A stretch of 64,000 nt of DNA from Clytia hemisphaerica. Its lineage: Eukaryota > Cnidaria > Hydrozoa > Leptothecata > Clytiidae. Below the pieces are notes generated by a model. The model was not told the DNA's origin. It ran no database searches and saw only the letters and a program-made list of their open reading frames with translations. Each line of letters starts with the position of its first letter. The stretch's first letter is position 1. The translations under genes and the position numbers were made by a program. Location of the stretch: contig CACVBU010000971.1 in the NCBI GenBank assembly GCA_902728285.1, positions 761,614 through 825,613 on the forward strand. Reading direction: 5' to 3'. Shown piece by piece: positions 33,901 to 44,494 of this stretch.

Positions 33901-36900
33901 TTAAATTTCAGAATTTTGTCAGGTAGAGTATGATTGACGTCAAATTTTGTTTCAAACGTAACAGACTTCACATGATCTCGAACTTTTAATGGCCCCTGAA
34001 TATGGCCATATCTTTTTTGTGTTTTTGATTAAACGTTTGAATTACTACTTTATTTAAAAGATCGAAATTTTAAGATAAAAGGGGCAGGTTGTGTTTATTT
34101 CTTAATTTCGAAAAGTTTTCGTAAGATTTCGTAAGCTTTTTGGACCTACCTAAGGTAGTCCTTTAAATTAACCCTTGTCCGTTCGTTCGTCCGTTCGTTC
34201 GTTCGTTCGTCTGTTGCCAGCTTTTCTCGGGATCGGCTCATTAGTTTTTTCTAATTTTTTGCACAATGATGCAAAATGGCAATGCCCAAAATGTGACGGA
34301 GCCCGATTTTCGAAAAAAAAATTTTTCCGGCCGAAAATGGCGGAAATATGCCGGAAAAACTGGTTTTTCGGCATTTTCTCGAGATTTCATCATTAGTTTT
34401 TTCTGACTTTTTGCTCAAAGATGCGTATTAACAATGCCCAAAACATGGACTAGTCCGATTTTTGAGAACAAATTTTTTCCGGCCAAAAATGCCGGAAATA
34501 TGCCGGAAATCGCCGTTTTTCTGGATTTTCATTGGACTTTTCCATATAATTGGTTGTTTTTTCATTCAAAAAGATTATCAATAGCAATGCCCACCATCAA
34601 GCATGTTTCAATTTTCAATAAAATTGATTTTTGAAGCCGGAACTTTCTAAAAATCGCCGGAACAGCCGATTTTCGCCGGAAAAACGGTATTTCTTGAATT
34701 TCTTGAGCTGTACTTCATATTTTTTCATGATATTTTGCACACTGATGCAAAATGTCAATACCTAAATTGTGACGGAGCCCGATTTTCGAAAAAATTCATT
34801 TCCGGCCGAAAATGCCGGAAATATGCCGGAAAAACTGTTTTTTTGCCATTTTCTCGAGATTTCATCATTAGTTTTTTCTGAATTTTTGCTCAAAGATGCG
34901 TATTAAAAATGTTCAAAACATGGCTGAGTCTGATTTTTAAGAAAAATATTTTTCCGGCGGAAAATGCCTGAAATATGCCGGAAAAACTTGTTTTTTGCCA
35001 TTTTCTCGAGATTTCATCATTAGTTTTTTCTGAATTTATGCTCAAAGATGCGTATTAACAATGCCCAAAACATGACTGAGTCCGATTTTTAAGAAAAATA
35101 TTTTTCCGGCGGAAAATGCCTGAAATATGCCGGAAATCGCCGTTTTTCTAGATTTTCATTTGACTTTTCCATATAATTGGTTGTTTTTTCATTCAAAAAC
35201 ATTATCAATAGCAATGCCCACCATCAAGCATGTTTCAATTTTCAATAAAATTGATTTTTGAAGCCGGAACTATTTTAAAAGTCGCCGGAACAACCTTTTT
35301 TCGCCGGAAAGACAGTATTTCTTGAATTTCTCGAGCTGTAGTTTATATATTTTTATGAAATTTTCACACTGATGCAATATGACAATACCTAAAATGTGAC
35401 GGAGCCCGATTTTCGAAAAACATTTTTTTCCGGCCGAAAATGCCGGAAATATGCCGGAAAACCGGTTTTTTGACTTTTTCTCGAATTTTCATTTTTAGTT
35501 TTTTCTGATTTTTTGCAGAAAGATGCGTATTAGCAATGCTCAAAAAATGGCCGAATTCGATTTTTGAGAAAAAAAAATTTCCGGTTGCTGGAAATCGCCG
35601 TTTTTGCAGATTTTCATTGGATTTTTTCCTTGTATTTCTATGTTTTTCAGACAAAAATATTATTGATAAAAATGCTCACCATCAAGCATGATTCAATTGT
35701 CAATAAAACTGATTTTTGCGAGCAGAACTTCCTATTTATTTTTTCCCTACAACCCTTCTCTCTCTTCCCATCAACAATCAATGATGAATTTATTGTGTTG
35801 TGTTTTCGCTAAATGCTATATTTTCTGACTGATTTTTTTCATTTTTCTTTTCGCATTGCTAACTAACTTTCATCATCAGGTAGGTCCATTCAGCATGTTG
35901 CTTGTTTATCATTTTAATCACTACAAAAGTCTTACATCTCGATGAACCATTTATATAACATCTTTTTCAAAGGTGATTGATCACAGTAATGATTTGATCC
36001 GAGCTGGCTTTGAACCACAAATCAAAGTTCTTGAAGACATCAATGGGGACATCACTGTTCATATTGTGGACGTTGTCCGAACGAAAGATGAAAATAATTG
36101 CTACTGTATTCAATCGTAAGTGCTACCTTTTTGCTCATGGAAAGTTTTCAACGAGGGATAGATTTATAAAGCCTGAAGGGCTAGATGTCGTGCTTTAAGC
36201 TATCACAGGCAAAAAAAAGTGAATATCGGAAAAATATTGTTGCTATTGTTTTCGAAAACCCGTGAAGCTTCTGATTGGTCAAGCGCTGAAATTCTATTGT
36301 AATGTCACGTGACTTAGGTAGGATTTCTTACCTAACCACGGCACACTTTTCAGCAAAAGTACGTCATCTAGCCCTTCCCAGGCTTTATAAATCTATGGTC
36401 TCCTAAGGACTTCTAAAAGAAGTAACGGCTATCTATTAAAAGTCATGATCTGAACTCCCTTTCTTATTTATCATCTCATAATAGACTCTCCCATTAACCA
36501 TACAGGGGGTGGACAAACCTTTTCAAGTCAATAGAAAATTATTGAAAAACTGTGGATACCCCTGGAAAATATCAAAATTTGAAAGATTCGTTTTATATCT
36601 TACAGTGAGGATGGGCGAACTAAACTCAATCTTTTACCCCTGGGAATTTTAGAACAACTTTTTACCCCTCTTGGAAAAATGAAAAAAACCCTGGAAATTT
36701 TTCTGGGGTGACCCCCTGTATGGATATAAAATGGAATGGCCCAATCGGTTAAAAAACTTTATATTTGCTAACAACATGGCAAAACTTTTGCCTGTAGCAA
36801 CTGCAACACTGTCAATAGTGCAGGTTCAAAGATTTTAGTAAAAGTGGTGATGATGATGATGATGATGATTGTCACTTCTGTTACAGAAGACGACCATCTC

Positions 36901-39900
36901 TTCTAAGTTGGTATAAAAACTATCAAATTAAAAGGTTAAAAGACATGTCTAAACAAAATGAAAGAAATTGTAAAATAAATAGTAAATGTATAATAGAGGG
37001 TAAAAGATTGATAAAAGAGGATAAAAGACGTTCGAGTTTCGATATAATACAGAATAAAATAATTAGAGATGGATTTTCATATGGCGTTTGAGACCACCTG
37101 AAGATTTGCAAACTTTCCCGCATTGATTGCAGGTGGTTGTTTGAGGGAGAAGAGCAGAATTAACATTTCGATGTGAGCGTTTGTGGCTGGCAAGGCCTGC
37201 TTTAGAAAGAGCAAGTTTGCCACAGACGTCACAAGAGAGTTCACGACTGACGCTCGCGGGGAGAGAATCAAAATCACCTTTACGATGTGCGCGTTTTACA
37301 TTGCAATGATTAATTCTGTTAGCCTCAAAAAGTTGACATCCATCGTGTATGGCTTTCCGCCATTCCAGACGATTGTTGGCTGTCGATTGCCAATTATTAA
37401 TATTAAGACCCATAAATTTCAAATTTGATTTGATTACAACTTTAAATCTCTTTTTTGGTTTATGACTCGGACGTTTGCCGTTTTTCATCTCACCGAAGAA
37501 AAGCCTTTTTGGAAGCCGCTTGTCTTACATACGCACTAAGTGACCTGTCCATCGCATTTGGTTTCGCATAATTATACTTTCAACACTATCAACATTTGCT
37601 CGAGAAAGAACCTCCGTGTCTGGAGTAAAAGTGTCCCAACGAATATTGAGAACACGACGGAGGAATTTTTGATGGGCACGTTCAAGTAACCTGATGTGTC
37701 TGCGATATGTGGTCCAGGTTTCAGAAGAATATAGAAGAGCAGTAAGAATACAAGATTTGTAGACACTGACCTTGGTTTTTAAGTAATGTTACTGTCTGAC
37801 CAAACACGATTTTCTAAGGCACCAAAAGATTTTGTAGCTTTTTGAATACGAAGTAACACTTCAGAGTCAAGTGTACCGTCTTTTGATAAAGAACTACCAA
37901 GATAAACAAAACTGTCTACTACCTCGAGTCGAGTACCGTTAACAAAGATATTTGGTTCCGCGTAGTGAATGTTTGGAGGTGGTGTATACATGACTTTAGT
38001 TTTTTTAAGGCTTATTGTAAGACCAAAAGCGTCACAGGTACTAAAAAAAAGATCCATGATGAGCTGCATGTCATCTTCTGAATGAGAGACTAAATCAGCG
38101 TCATCTGCGTATAACAATTCGCGATAATCATTTCAAAAACTTTAGATTTGGCCTGAAGTCGTCGAAGATCAAAAACTTTTCCTGAGGTTCGGAAACGTAG
38201 AAATACACCAGCTGTACATTCTTTGAAAGCATGACAGAGAATTGACGCGAAGAAAATTGAAAAAAGGGTAGGCGCAAGTATGTCACCCTGTTTCACCCCG
38301 TTTTAAACAGCTATTGGGCGTGAAAGAGTGCCACTAAAGGATAAGCGAGCTTTCATATCCCCATGAAGTTTTTTAACAAGATTAACGTAAAGATCAGGGC
38401 AGTCGAGTTTACCCAAGATGGCCCAAAGCGCCTCACGATTAACGGTGTCGAAAGCTTTTGTAAGGTCAACAAACACCTGGTACAGAGACATACGTTGTTC
38501 TATACATTTTTCTTGTAATTGACGTGCAGCTAAAATCATGTCTGTTGTGCCCCTTCCTGATCGAAAACCTGACTGAGTTTCAGAAATAATGAGAGCACAA
38601 ATGAAAGAAGTTAATCTATCTAATAACACCTTGGAAAAGACCTTACCCACTGACTCCAGAAGACTTATGCCACGATAGTTACCACATTCCGATCTTGAAC
38701 CTTTCCCTTTGTAAAGACAAACTAAAATAGCATCAATCCAGTCCTGATGAACAAGCCCCCCATTCCAGACATCAGAGATCAAATTGTATATATGGGTATG
38801 GACGCTATCACCTCCGTGAAGCAAAACATCTACATACACGCCATCAAGACCAGGGGCCTTTCCCGTGTTGATTTTTTTAATGGCTTTAACAACTTCTATT
38901 TTAGTCGGTGGGATAGCCATATCGTTAAAAATTTCATTTTGGGAAAGATTTTGTATAACATTATTATCAACTGTCGAGGGATTAAAAAAGAGTTCCGAAA
39001 AATGTTCTGTCCAGCGATCTTGAATACTGGTTGAATCTTTGAGGAGAACATTTCCATCTTTGGAGAGAAGTGGGGAAATGGATGAAGATTTTGGCCCATA
39101 TGCTTGTCTTAGCATATGATAAAAGGTTTTAGAATCTTTTCTATCAAAGGCTTGTTGAATTTCTAAAGAAAGATTCTGCCACCAATCATTCTTCATTTTA
39201 CGCAGTTTACGTTGAAGAGTGGCCTTTGTTTCTTTCCACAAAAGTTCAACTCTGGGGTCGGGGTCATTTCCAGAAGAAAGAAGTTTTTGAAAGATGGTGT
39301 TTTTTTCTTGTAAGAGTTGATCGATTTCAGGGTTGTTATCATCAAACCAGTCTTTATGTTGTTTTTGTTTGAAGCCTAAAATATCAGTACTAACAGTGTA
39401 AGAAACATACTTAAAATTTTCCCAAGAACCATCAAATACAACATTGTCGAAAGCACGATAGCTTCTCCCGAATAAGAGGGTTGTTTAGTTTTGAAACATT
39501 GACACGTTTAGGAATTTTAACACCATTTGCACGACATCGGTGCATAAGATGTAATTTCAGTTTCCCCCTTAAGAGAAAATGATCAGTACCGCACTCTGCA
39601 CTACGCAAAACCTTAACATTAAAAACATCCTGCATATCACGTTTGCGACAAATCACATAATCAATCATGTGACCTTGACGTGATCTTGGGTGAATCCAAG
39701 TAGTGGTGATAGGGGGTGCAATATAAACATATCATTTTAACAATAAAAACAAAGAATTTTCAGCTTATACCGGCCGTTTTCCGCGAAAAAAGAAAACGAA
39801 CCGAACAAAACAACAGGACAAGTTTCCCTAAATACTATCCACATTTTTCTGCATAATTTTTATATTTACATTCTATACAGATCATGTTCGAATCGAATTT

Positions 39901-42400
39901 GTGACATCGTGTGGTATAGTGTTCTCCCTCTTCACGATGATACCGATGCTTTGGAACTTATTGTCTCTGGCAACGGTTTTGGTGAAGGCGTTCCTACCAA
40001 GAGGTATTTTTTTTATTGTCATTTAATATTTGTGTTATATTGTGTTTGTTTTCCCAGGGTTGCTACATCTGCCAGAAATGTATCAAATTAGGAAAGTCTG
40101 GAAAAAGTCTGGAATTGGCATACCTGTCTAGAAAAAAGAATTGGTATTTGAAGGAAATAGTACTGAATGAAGTCTAGCAAACTTTCTAGAAATAGGAAAC
40201 TTTTATCCTGGCATTTTTATTATTATTTTTTCGTTTATATACTACATGAACATAAACACACAAACATTATATACTACAAAATCAAACATAAAAAGCCAAG
40301 ATTGTGAGGATAAAAAAATCATAACATAAAATCACCTTTTCTTTAAACTATATTTTCATCTTTACAGCTCTTTATTAAGTTTTCATTCAAGTTTCTACCT
40401 AGGCTGCGCGCATCCCCAGAATTTATTTTGTTATAGGGGATGCGTATCGTGTATGAAATTCTCGTCCGAGAGTTACCTGAAATTTGGGGTAACCAAAATT
40501 TGCATAAAATTTACATAATTTCGTCACATCCAATCAAAGAAAGAAAAAAATGAAGTCATTGTGCTGTTGTTTTCATAATTATCAATTTTCATTCATTGAA
40601 CAAAGAAAAAAAGAAGTCATTGTATTGCTATGACACATAATCAAAAAAGAAAAAAGAAAAGACGGGGGTAAGTTGGGACAGAAATATTTTAGACGATACA
40701 TCCCCTATATCAAATCATATCAGAGAGGATGCGTGCAGCCTAGTTTCTACCATAATAGTCTGCGTATAAGTAGCAGGCAAATTACGGTAAACACTAAACA
40801 TTTGAAATTCCCCAAAAATTTCAAACCAAATCATATTCTTTCTGATAATTTCTAATTCCGTTGTATTCATCCATCTGGTCTTTCAAAATGACCGTTAAGA
40901 AAAAACTAAAACCTTCTAAACCAGCGCCCAGCCGAAAAAGACTTATTTTGTTCGTTGTGCGAAATTGGTAAACTCAAACTGAAACTCATGTTGCGGCCTC
41001 ATGTCGTAAAACAATAAATTTTATTTGTTTCTTTCAGAGAGAGTTTTAAATATACTCAAGTTAGATTATCATCAGACATTGCGTCTAAATTTCATTTCTA
41101 CAAAAGTTGCTATGTCAGGAATGGTCCAATACGCATTACCGTCAGAACGAATAGCAGTTAAAAGTGTTTCCAAGCAATTATTAAACCACCACCCAGTTCC
41201 TTCCCAGTTATTTGAACAATCCCCTCCAGAATTGTCATTATCTTGATCATACGTTGAAAATTTCGTATTGTTATGGTAACTAAGGGCAGTCAAATCATTG
41301 GCATCGCCTGACACACCGCTGATCTTCAATGTGTATTTGCTCGCCTCATCTCCAATTTCAAAAGTGTCGTATTTTGCATAAACTGGTTTTGTTTGTCCTT
41401 TCATTCGCATGTTGATCAACAGCTCTGATTTATTCGGTGCCATCGATTCTTTGGTCAAATCATGGACTATTTCATTTCCAAGCCAGAATTCATTGGCTAA
41501 CTCTCCAAAACCATATTTGTAGTTATTCCAGTTCTGTTTAAAGTCTAAGGATCCGCTTTCTCTTTTGAGATATACCGTCCATCCTCCACCTTGGGTAGTT
41601 TGATCGCAGAACACACGTGGTCTGTTAAATACAGGTCCCACCAGCTGATAAAAGCCATTAACTTGATAGCTGATAGCCAGCTTGTCGAAACTCGAGACAA
41701 TCTTTCATAGGGTCAGTATTCGTACAGTCGCAGTATTCGCTCTTAGGGATCAACTTACAAGGAGCACAATGTCCGTAGAATTTCTTTATGAGAGCTATCG
41801 ATTTTAACTTCAGTTTGTAGGTCGGTTTGATTTTCTGTAGATTGGAGAAATTGATCGGTCAACCAAGACATCTACTGTTTCATTGCCAGTGGCTGATGTA
41901 TAAGCAAACCATTGTATGCAGATGAATATGAAGATTTGACTTCCTGTTAGCGCCATTTTACTTTCCTTCGCCAGCTTTGAACCAGTGTTTGGTGTTTTGT
42001 TGAAAATTTAGTGGTCTTTTTATACATGTTGTAGGTTCATGGATTTATTGACTTATCGAGTTTCGTTTGCCTTTTATTGCTCCAAACAATAATGTTGGTT
42101 TGGAACGTTTCAAAAACTTTTTCCGTTTAATTTGCGGCTACAGTTTAATTGTGCCAAAGAAAGAACAAAAAAATTGGCACTGTGTACCAATGACAAAGAC
42201 GCATTCCAATTAAATTTTAGCCGCAAATTAAACGGCAAAAATCTCCATCTAGCGTGGCCCTAGAATTTAGCCAATCTCATAAATGAACATCTACATTAGT
42301 GTAATTTCTCTTCTTTTCTAGCAATTTTTTTAAAACATTGATTCACAACAGAACTGAAACCCAAATGGTTGATTCTGCGGCGAAAAAAAAGTCATCATAA
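30901..42400 (+). CDS. Unrecognised secreted cysteine-rich protein, four exons
   Basis: Four exons, 30901-31101, 35973-36115, 39881-40003 and 42322-42400, join with matching phases (0, 2, 2) and good GT..AG sites (gtattt, gtaagt, gtattt; caaag, acag, tctag) to 181 codons ending in TAA. The first exon encodes a typical signal peptide (MNRNLVACLLCIGCIARVTSS, cleavage likely near residue 20-21). The mature part has eight cysteines (C23, C46, C52, C63, C110, C112, C117, C122), a CYCIQSSC motif across the exon 2-3 junction, and a lysine/serine-rich C-terminus. There is no membrane segment, so secretion is inferred. No known family is recognised; extra or alternative exons in the long introns cannot be excluded. 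Its introns hold several transposons, a minus-strand retrotransposon and a minus-strand fibrinogen-related pseudogene. An AATAAA follows at 42624. Confidence 0.65.
31231..31414 (+). mobile_element. MITE with GAATCCTGCAT ends
   Basis: A 184-bp element with ends 'gaatcctgcat' / 'atgcaggattc', homologous in inverse to 10690-10900. It lies in intron 1 of the secreted-protein gene. Confidence 0.75.
31451..31786. mobile_element. TTCCG-rich element with G-run ends and CTAAAA target duplication
   Basis: Ends 'gggggggtttca' and 'tgaacccccc' are inverse; CTAAAA flanks both sides (31445-31450, 31787-31792). The interior consists largely of 'aattccg'/'tccgtc' words with little higher-order order. The ORFs across it are by-products. 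Confidence 0.65.
31836..32818 (+). mobile_element. 'GGACCTACC' repeat family, second subtype
   Basis: It begins 'tttttggacctaccccggtg' and ends 'ggtaggtcca..cacttgtt'. The interior shares the 'gcaaatttgggccaaaaaacgg' core with 50.9-51.7 and 62.1-63.1 kb, rather than the GCCGG core of the long copies. It also has a ~120-bp internal direct repeat ('tatctataagaatcacta..'). Confidence 0.75.
33013..33185. mobile_element. Palindromic MITE, ~75-bp arms
   Basis: The left arm 'tagaccttatcggagttttt' .. 'gatgcattatgggattgttt' .. 'gtattacaatagaa' is repeated in inverse up to 'ctccgataagatcta'. The loop is about 20 bp. Confidence 0.8.
33341..33550. mobile_element. Short inverted-repeat element, GGAACTAATTTTTG ends
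   Basis: The left 'ggaactaatttttgtg' is matched by 'cgcaaaaattagtcccc' at the right, and further 'aactaatttttgcg' copies occur inside. Confidence 0.55.
33551..34136. other. Intronic, nothing recognised
   Basis: The 81-codon ORF at 33514-33759 starts inside a transposon end and is not conserved-looking; not called. Confidence 0.4.
34137..35906 (+). mobile_element. 'GGACCTACC' repeat family, long copy in intron 1 of the secreted-protein gene
   Basis: Same organisation as 23806-25434: a terminal hairpin (GGACCTACCTAAGGTAGTCC), a CGTT/CGTC run, GCCGGAAATATGCCGG-rich tandem sub-units, and an end 'ggtaggtccattcagcat..cttgtt'. The right end lies only 66 bases before exon 2. Confidence 0.8.
36158..36396. 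mobile_element. 239-bp MITE with ~40-bp inverted ends
   Basis: The left 'atagatttataaagcctgaa' + 'gggctagatg' is matched by 'catctagccc' + 'ttcccaggctttataaatct' at the right. It lies 43 bases after exon 2 of the secreted-protein gene. Confidence 0.8.
36498..36723. mobile_element. 226-bp MITE with CCATACAGGGGGT ends
   Basis: Ends 'ccatacagggggt' / 'accccctgtatgg' are inverse, with a few diverged inverse blocks inside. Non-coding. Confidence 0.65.
36846..39718 (-). mobile_element. Non-LTR retrotransposon, 5'-truncated
   Basis: On the minus strand it runs from a truncated endonuclease domain (39718) through reverse transcriptase to C-terminal zinc fingers (37063), and ends in an (ATC)n tail at 36846-36869. 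The truncated 5' end and simple-repeat 3' tail are typical of target-primed insertion. It lies antisense in intron 2 of the secreted-protein gene. Confidence 0.85.
37063..39718 (-). pseudogene. Endonuclease-reverse transcriptase polyprotein, broken
   Basis: Domains in order: the C-terminal part of an AP-type endonuclease (TTTWIHPRSRQ .. MIDYVI .. ECGTDHFLL, about 39480-39718); a linker; reverse transcriptase with GKAPGLDG, NYRGISLL, ETQSGFRSGRGTTD, VFVDLTKAFDTVNR and the catalytic YADD (near 38100); then two C2H2 fingers (CDVCGK..HKRSH and CNQCGK..HMKIH, 37063-37240). Breaks: a frameshift near 39440, a stop at about 38302 (between PIAV and NGVKQGD), frameshifts near 38110 and 37780, and a stop near 37527. 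The order resembles RTE/Nimb-like elements common in invertebrates, but I do not assign a clade. Not functional as it stands. Confidence 0.88.
40360..40925 (+). repeat. Interspersed repeat, copy containing a MITE
   Basis: Matches 50320-50560 on both sides of the inserted MITE (40402-40740): 'attcaagtttctacc' on the left, and 'gtctgcgtataag' .. 'acggtaaacactaaacattt' .. 'gttgtattcat' on the right. Confidence 0.8.
40402..40740. mobile_element. 339-bp MITE, second copy of the 9256-9595 family
   Basis: Ends 'ggctgcgcgcatcccc' / 'gaggatgcgtgcagcc' with TA on both sides (40400-40401, 40741-40742). Nearly identical to 9256-9595 over its length. Confidence 0.9.
41072..41956 (-). pseudogene. Fibrinogen-related protein gene, broken copy (FReD-a)
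   Basis: On the minus strand the ATG at 41956 opens the same signal peptide as the two intact paralogs (MALTGSQIFIFICIQWF). A 2-base insertion near codon 37 (ggagAAattg versus ggagattg in the copy at 60.6 kb) shifts the frame to a stop. A 7-base duplication before the fibrinogen domain (tatcagc/tatcaag) restores it, so from about 41641 down to the stop at 41072 the fibrinogen domain is open and looks constrained: CDQTTQGGGWTVYLKR, FWLGNEIVHDLT, KSELLINMRMKGQTK, YDQDNDNSGGDCSNNWEGTG with the calcium-site aspartates and paired cysteines. It lies antisense in intron 3 of the secreted-protein gene. Either a recent pseudogene or a gene using another 5' exon. Confidence 0.75.
42015..42024 (-). promoter_or_regulatory. 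TATA box of FReD-a
   Basis: TATAAAAAGA on the minus strand, about 60 bases before the ATG, within a ~130-bp upstream stretch nearly identical in all three fibrinogen-related copies. Confidence 0.65.
42119..42238. mobile_element. Palindromic MITE upstream of FReD-a
   Basis: The left 'ccgtttaatttgcggcta' is matched by 'tagccgcaaattaaacgg' at the right, with outer 'ttttt'/'aaaaa'. About 120 bp, lying about 100 bases upstream of the FReD-a TATA box and absent from the other two promoters. Confidence 0.7.
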
Positions 42401-42848
42401 GGAATTAGATAAAGAAGTATTATCGTTTGGTGAATGAGTTGTGAACAAATTTTGTGTAAAGTAAAATCCTCAAAACTCATCATCTCACTGGATCTTGAAA
42501 CAATTGAAACAATTGAAGTTTTAGAAATCCATGTTATAGTCTTACAAGTTTGTTATGATCATGATTTATGGTATGATAAAAGGTTATACACTGTTGGAAA
42601 GATATTCTCGAGGAGAACTATCAAATAAATTGAAAATTGGAGACGAAAAATACAGATGAAACTACTGGTTTCGTGACATAATATACTTTTTAGAATATTT
42701 GAACTTCGCCGATTTCAAATCTGTTTTCAGCTTGTTGTTGTCACTATTTTTGAATCTTAAGTTTTTCATCTTCAATTTTCGATTCAACGGAAATTTTCAA
42801 TAATATTTGATAATTCTCCTGGAAATTATCATTCCAACGGTGTATAGC
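42401..42848 (+). other. 3' flank of the secreted-protein gene
   Basis: AATAAA at 42624-42629 is the likely polyadenylation signal. The 64-codon ORF at 42434-42628 lies in the presumed 3'UTR and is not called. Confidence 0.45.
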
Positions 42849-43045
42849 TTTTTGAACCTACCTCGAAGGTCCTTTAAATTAACACACTCCCCTTCCCTTT
42901 CCCCTGTCAACAATCAATGATGAAATTTAATGCGCTATGCATTTTCGCTAAACGCTATATTTTCTGACTGATTGTTTTCGTTTTTCTCCTTATTGCTATC
43001 TAACTTTCATCATTAGGTATGTCCATTCAGAGTATCTAGTTTGTT
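42849..43045 (+). mobile_element. 'GGACCTACC' family, ~200-bp deletion derivative
   Basis: It begins 'tttttgaacctacctcgaag' with the terminal hairpin kept, and ends 'ggtatgtccattcag..tttgtt'. The interior joins the start directly to the last ~130 bp of the long copies. Confidence 0.7.
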
Positions 43046-43361
43046 TTAACATAGCATTAATGGGTGCTGAGAAATTATCAAAAAAAAGTAAAGTGTCTAC
43101 ATATTGAGACATTTGAGACAAACTTTGGAGCCTTTCTTTGCGAAACAGTTCCTTTATCCCTGAAAAGTTTATGTTATAAAGGTTGTGAATCAACCCATAA
43201 AAACGCTACCGTTTAGCAAACTTTTGTTGAGCAAGGATTACGTGGTGTGCCTCTTTTTATTTAGCTTTAGTCACTGAATTTGAATAAAAAGGAAAACTTA
43301 TGATCTACTGAGTAAAATAGTCTTATTCGCTAAAATCTTAATTATAACTTTTGGCTTTAAG

Positions 43362-43510
43362 GTCCTACAAATCATAACCGTTTTTCGTTCTTTCGTTCGC
43401 CTATCTGTTCGTTCTGTTAGGTCTGTTACGATTTTTTTTAGGGATTAGGTCATTGGGTTTTTCTAATTTTTTACAAACTGATTCAAAATAACGATATCCA
43501 AATTTTTTTT
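43362..43510 (+). repeat. Diverged fragment of the 'GGACCTACC' family
   Basis: 'aggtcctacaaatcataacc', a CGTT-rich stretch and 'gattaggtcattgggttttt' correspond in order to the family's 5' part. Confidence 0.5.
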
Positions 43511-43740
43511 ACTGAAATAACGGGTCTAAGAGAGATTTTCGAAATATCCGAGAAAATATCGTGGTATTAGCTTTGGGTCAACCGTATATAAACTTATCGT
43601 CAACATAAATGGCAATGTTCAAAATTTAGTTAGACATTTTTGTAAAGAGAAAACCGGTAGCATCGATGATGCCGATAGTTATATTTTATAATGACAACCC
43701 CTAATCTATAAAAAAATGGGCAAGTATCGCAATGTATGTA

Positions 43741-43935
43741 GACCTGAAATCGTCAGGTTTTCACTACCGTCAAATTCGAAATTGACGGACTTTCACGTCC
43801 AACATTTCCGAAGCGTCTGACGTGCATGCATTGTTAGATCTAAACAATTCGTCTAGGTCTTCACTGTGGTAAATTTCGTAAATTGACTGACTTTCAAGTC
43901 TTACTTTTCCGAAACGTCAGACGTGCACATGCTTT
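43741..43935 (+). repeat. ~100-bp tandem duplication
   Basis: Two diverged units, each with 'ttcact..gt', 'aaattgac', 'gactttca', 'tttccgaa.cgt' and 'gacgtgca'. Present in duplication copy 1 only. Confidence 0.6.
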
Positions 43936-44494
43936 ATTTCTATGCGCTTTCATTACACTTGTAATCTAACAATTCAAAATAGGTCTCCTTGGTCGTGCAA
44001 GATAACGCAAGTCTCCAAGCAAAGTCACTTAATAAGTTGATTCTTAGGGTTAAGGTCCTGCAAAGGCTAGTACCTTAGGTAGAATTAAGAAAATTCTAGA
44101 AACAACGTGAAAGTTTTTTCATATTCTAAAACATCCAATTTTTTTTTAGAAAATTGGACTAAAAATAGGAGCATACTACGAACATTTTTTAGACTTAAAA
44201 CCCACGGTCTGAAGGTTTCAAAATCTTCAGACGTTCTTGCAAAAAAAATTTAACCGAAAGAACGAAAAAAAACAATATGATTATATAATAAGAACATACG
44301 ATATCTAAGCTATAAATTTAAGAACATTTTAAGAACATTCAAGTTTTTTCAGAGTTTGAAACATACAATTTCTTAGAAAATTAGATTAAAATATGATTGT
44401 ATTGATTCTCATCTGATCGTTTGAACTTCTTTATCAATGTTTTCATTGCTTCGCGTCCACGATTTTGAGGTTGAATGAACTTACTTTTTAATGA

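Noticed and set aside
37779-39668. Host reverse transcriptase or zinc-finger genes
   Set aside because: The frames are consecutive pieces of one broken non-LTR retrotransposon.
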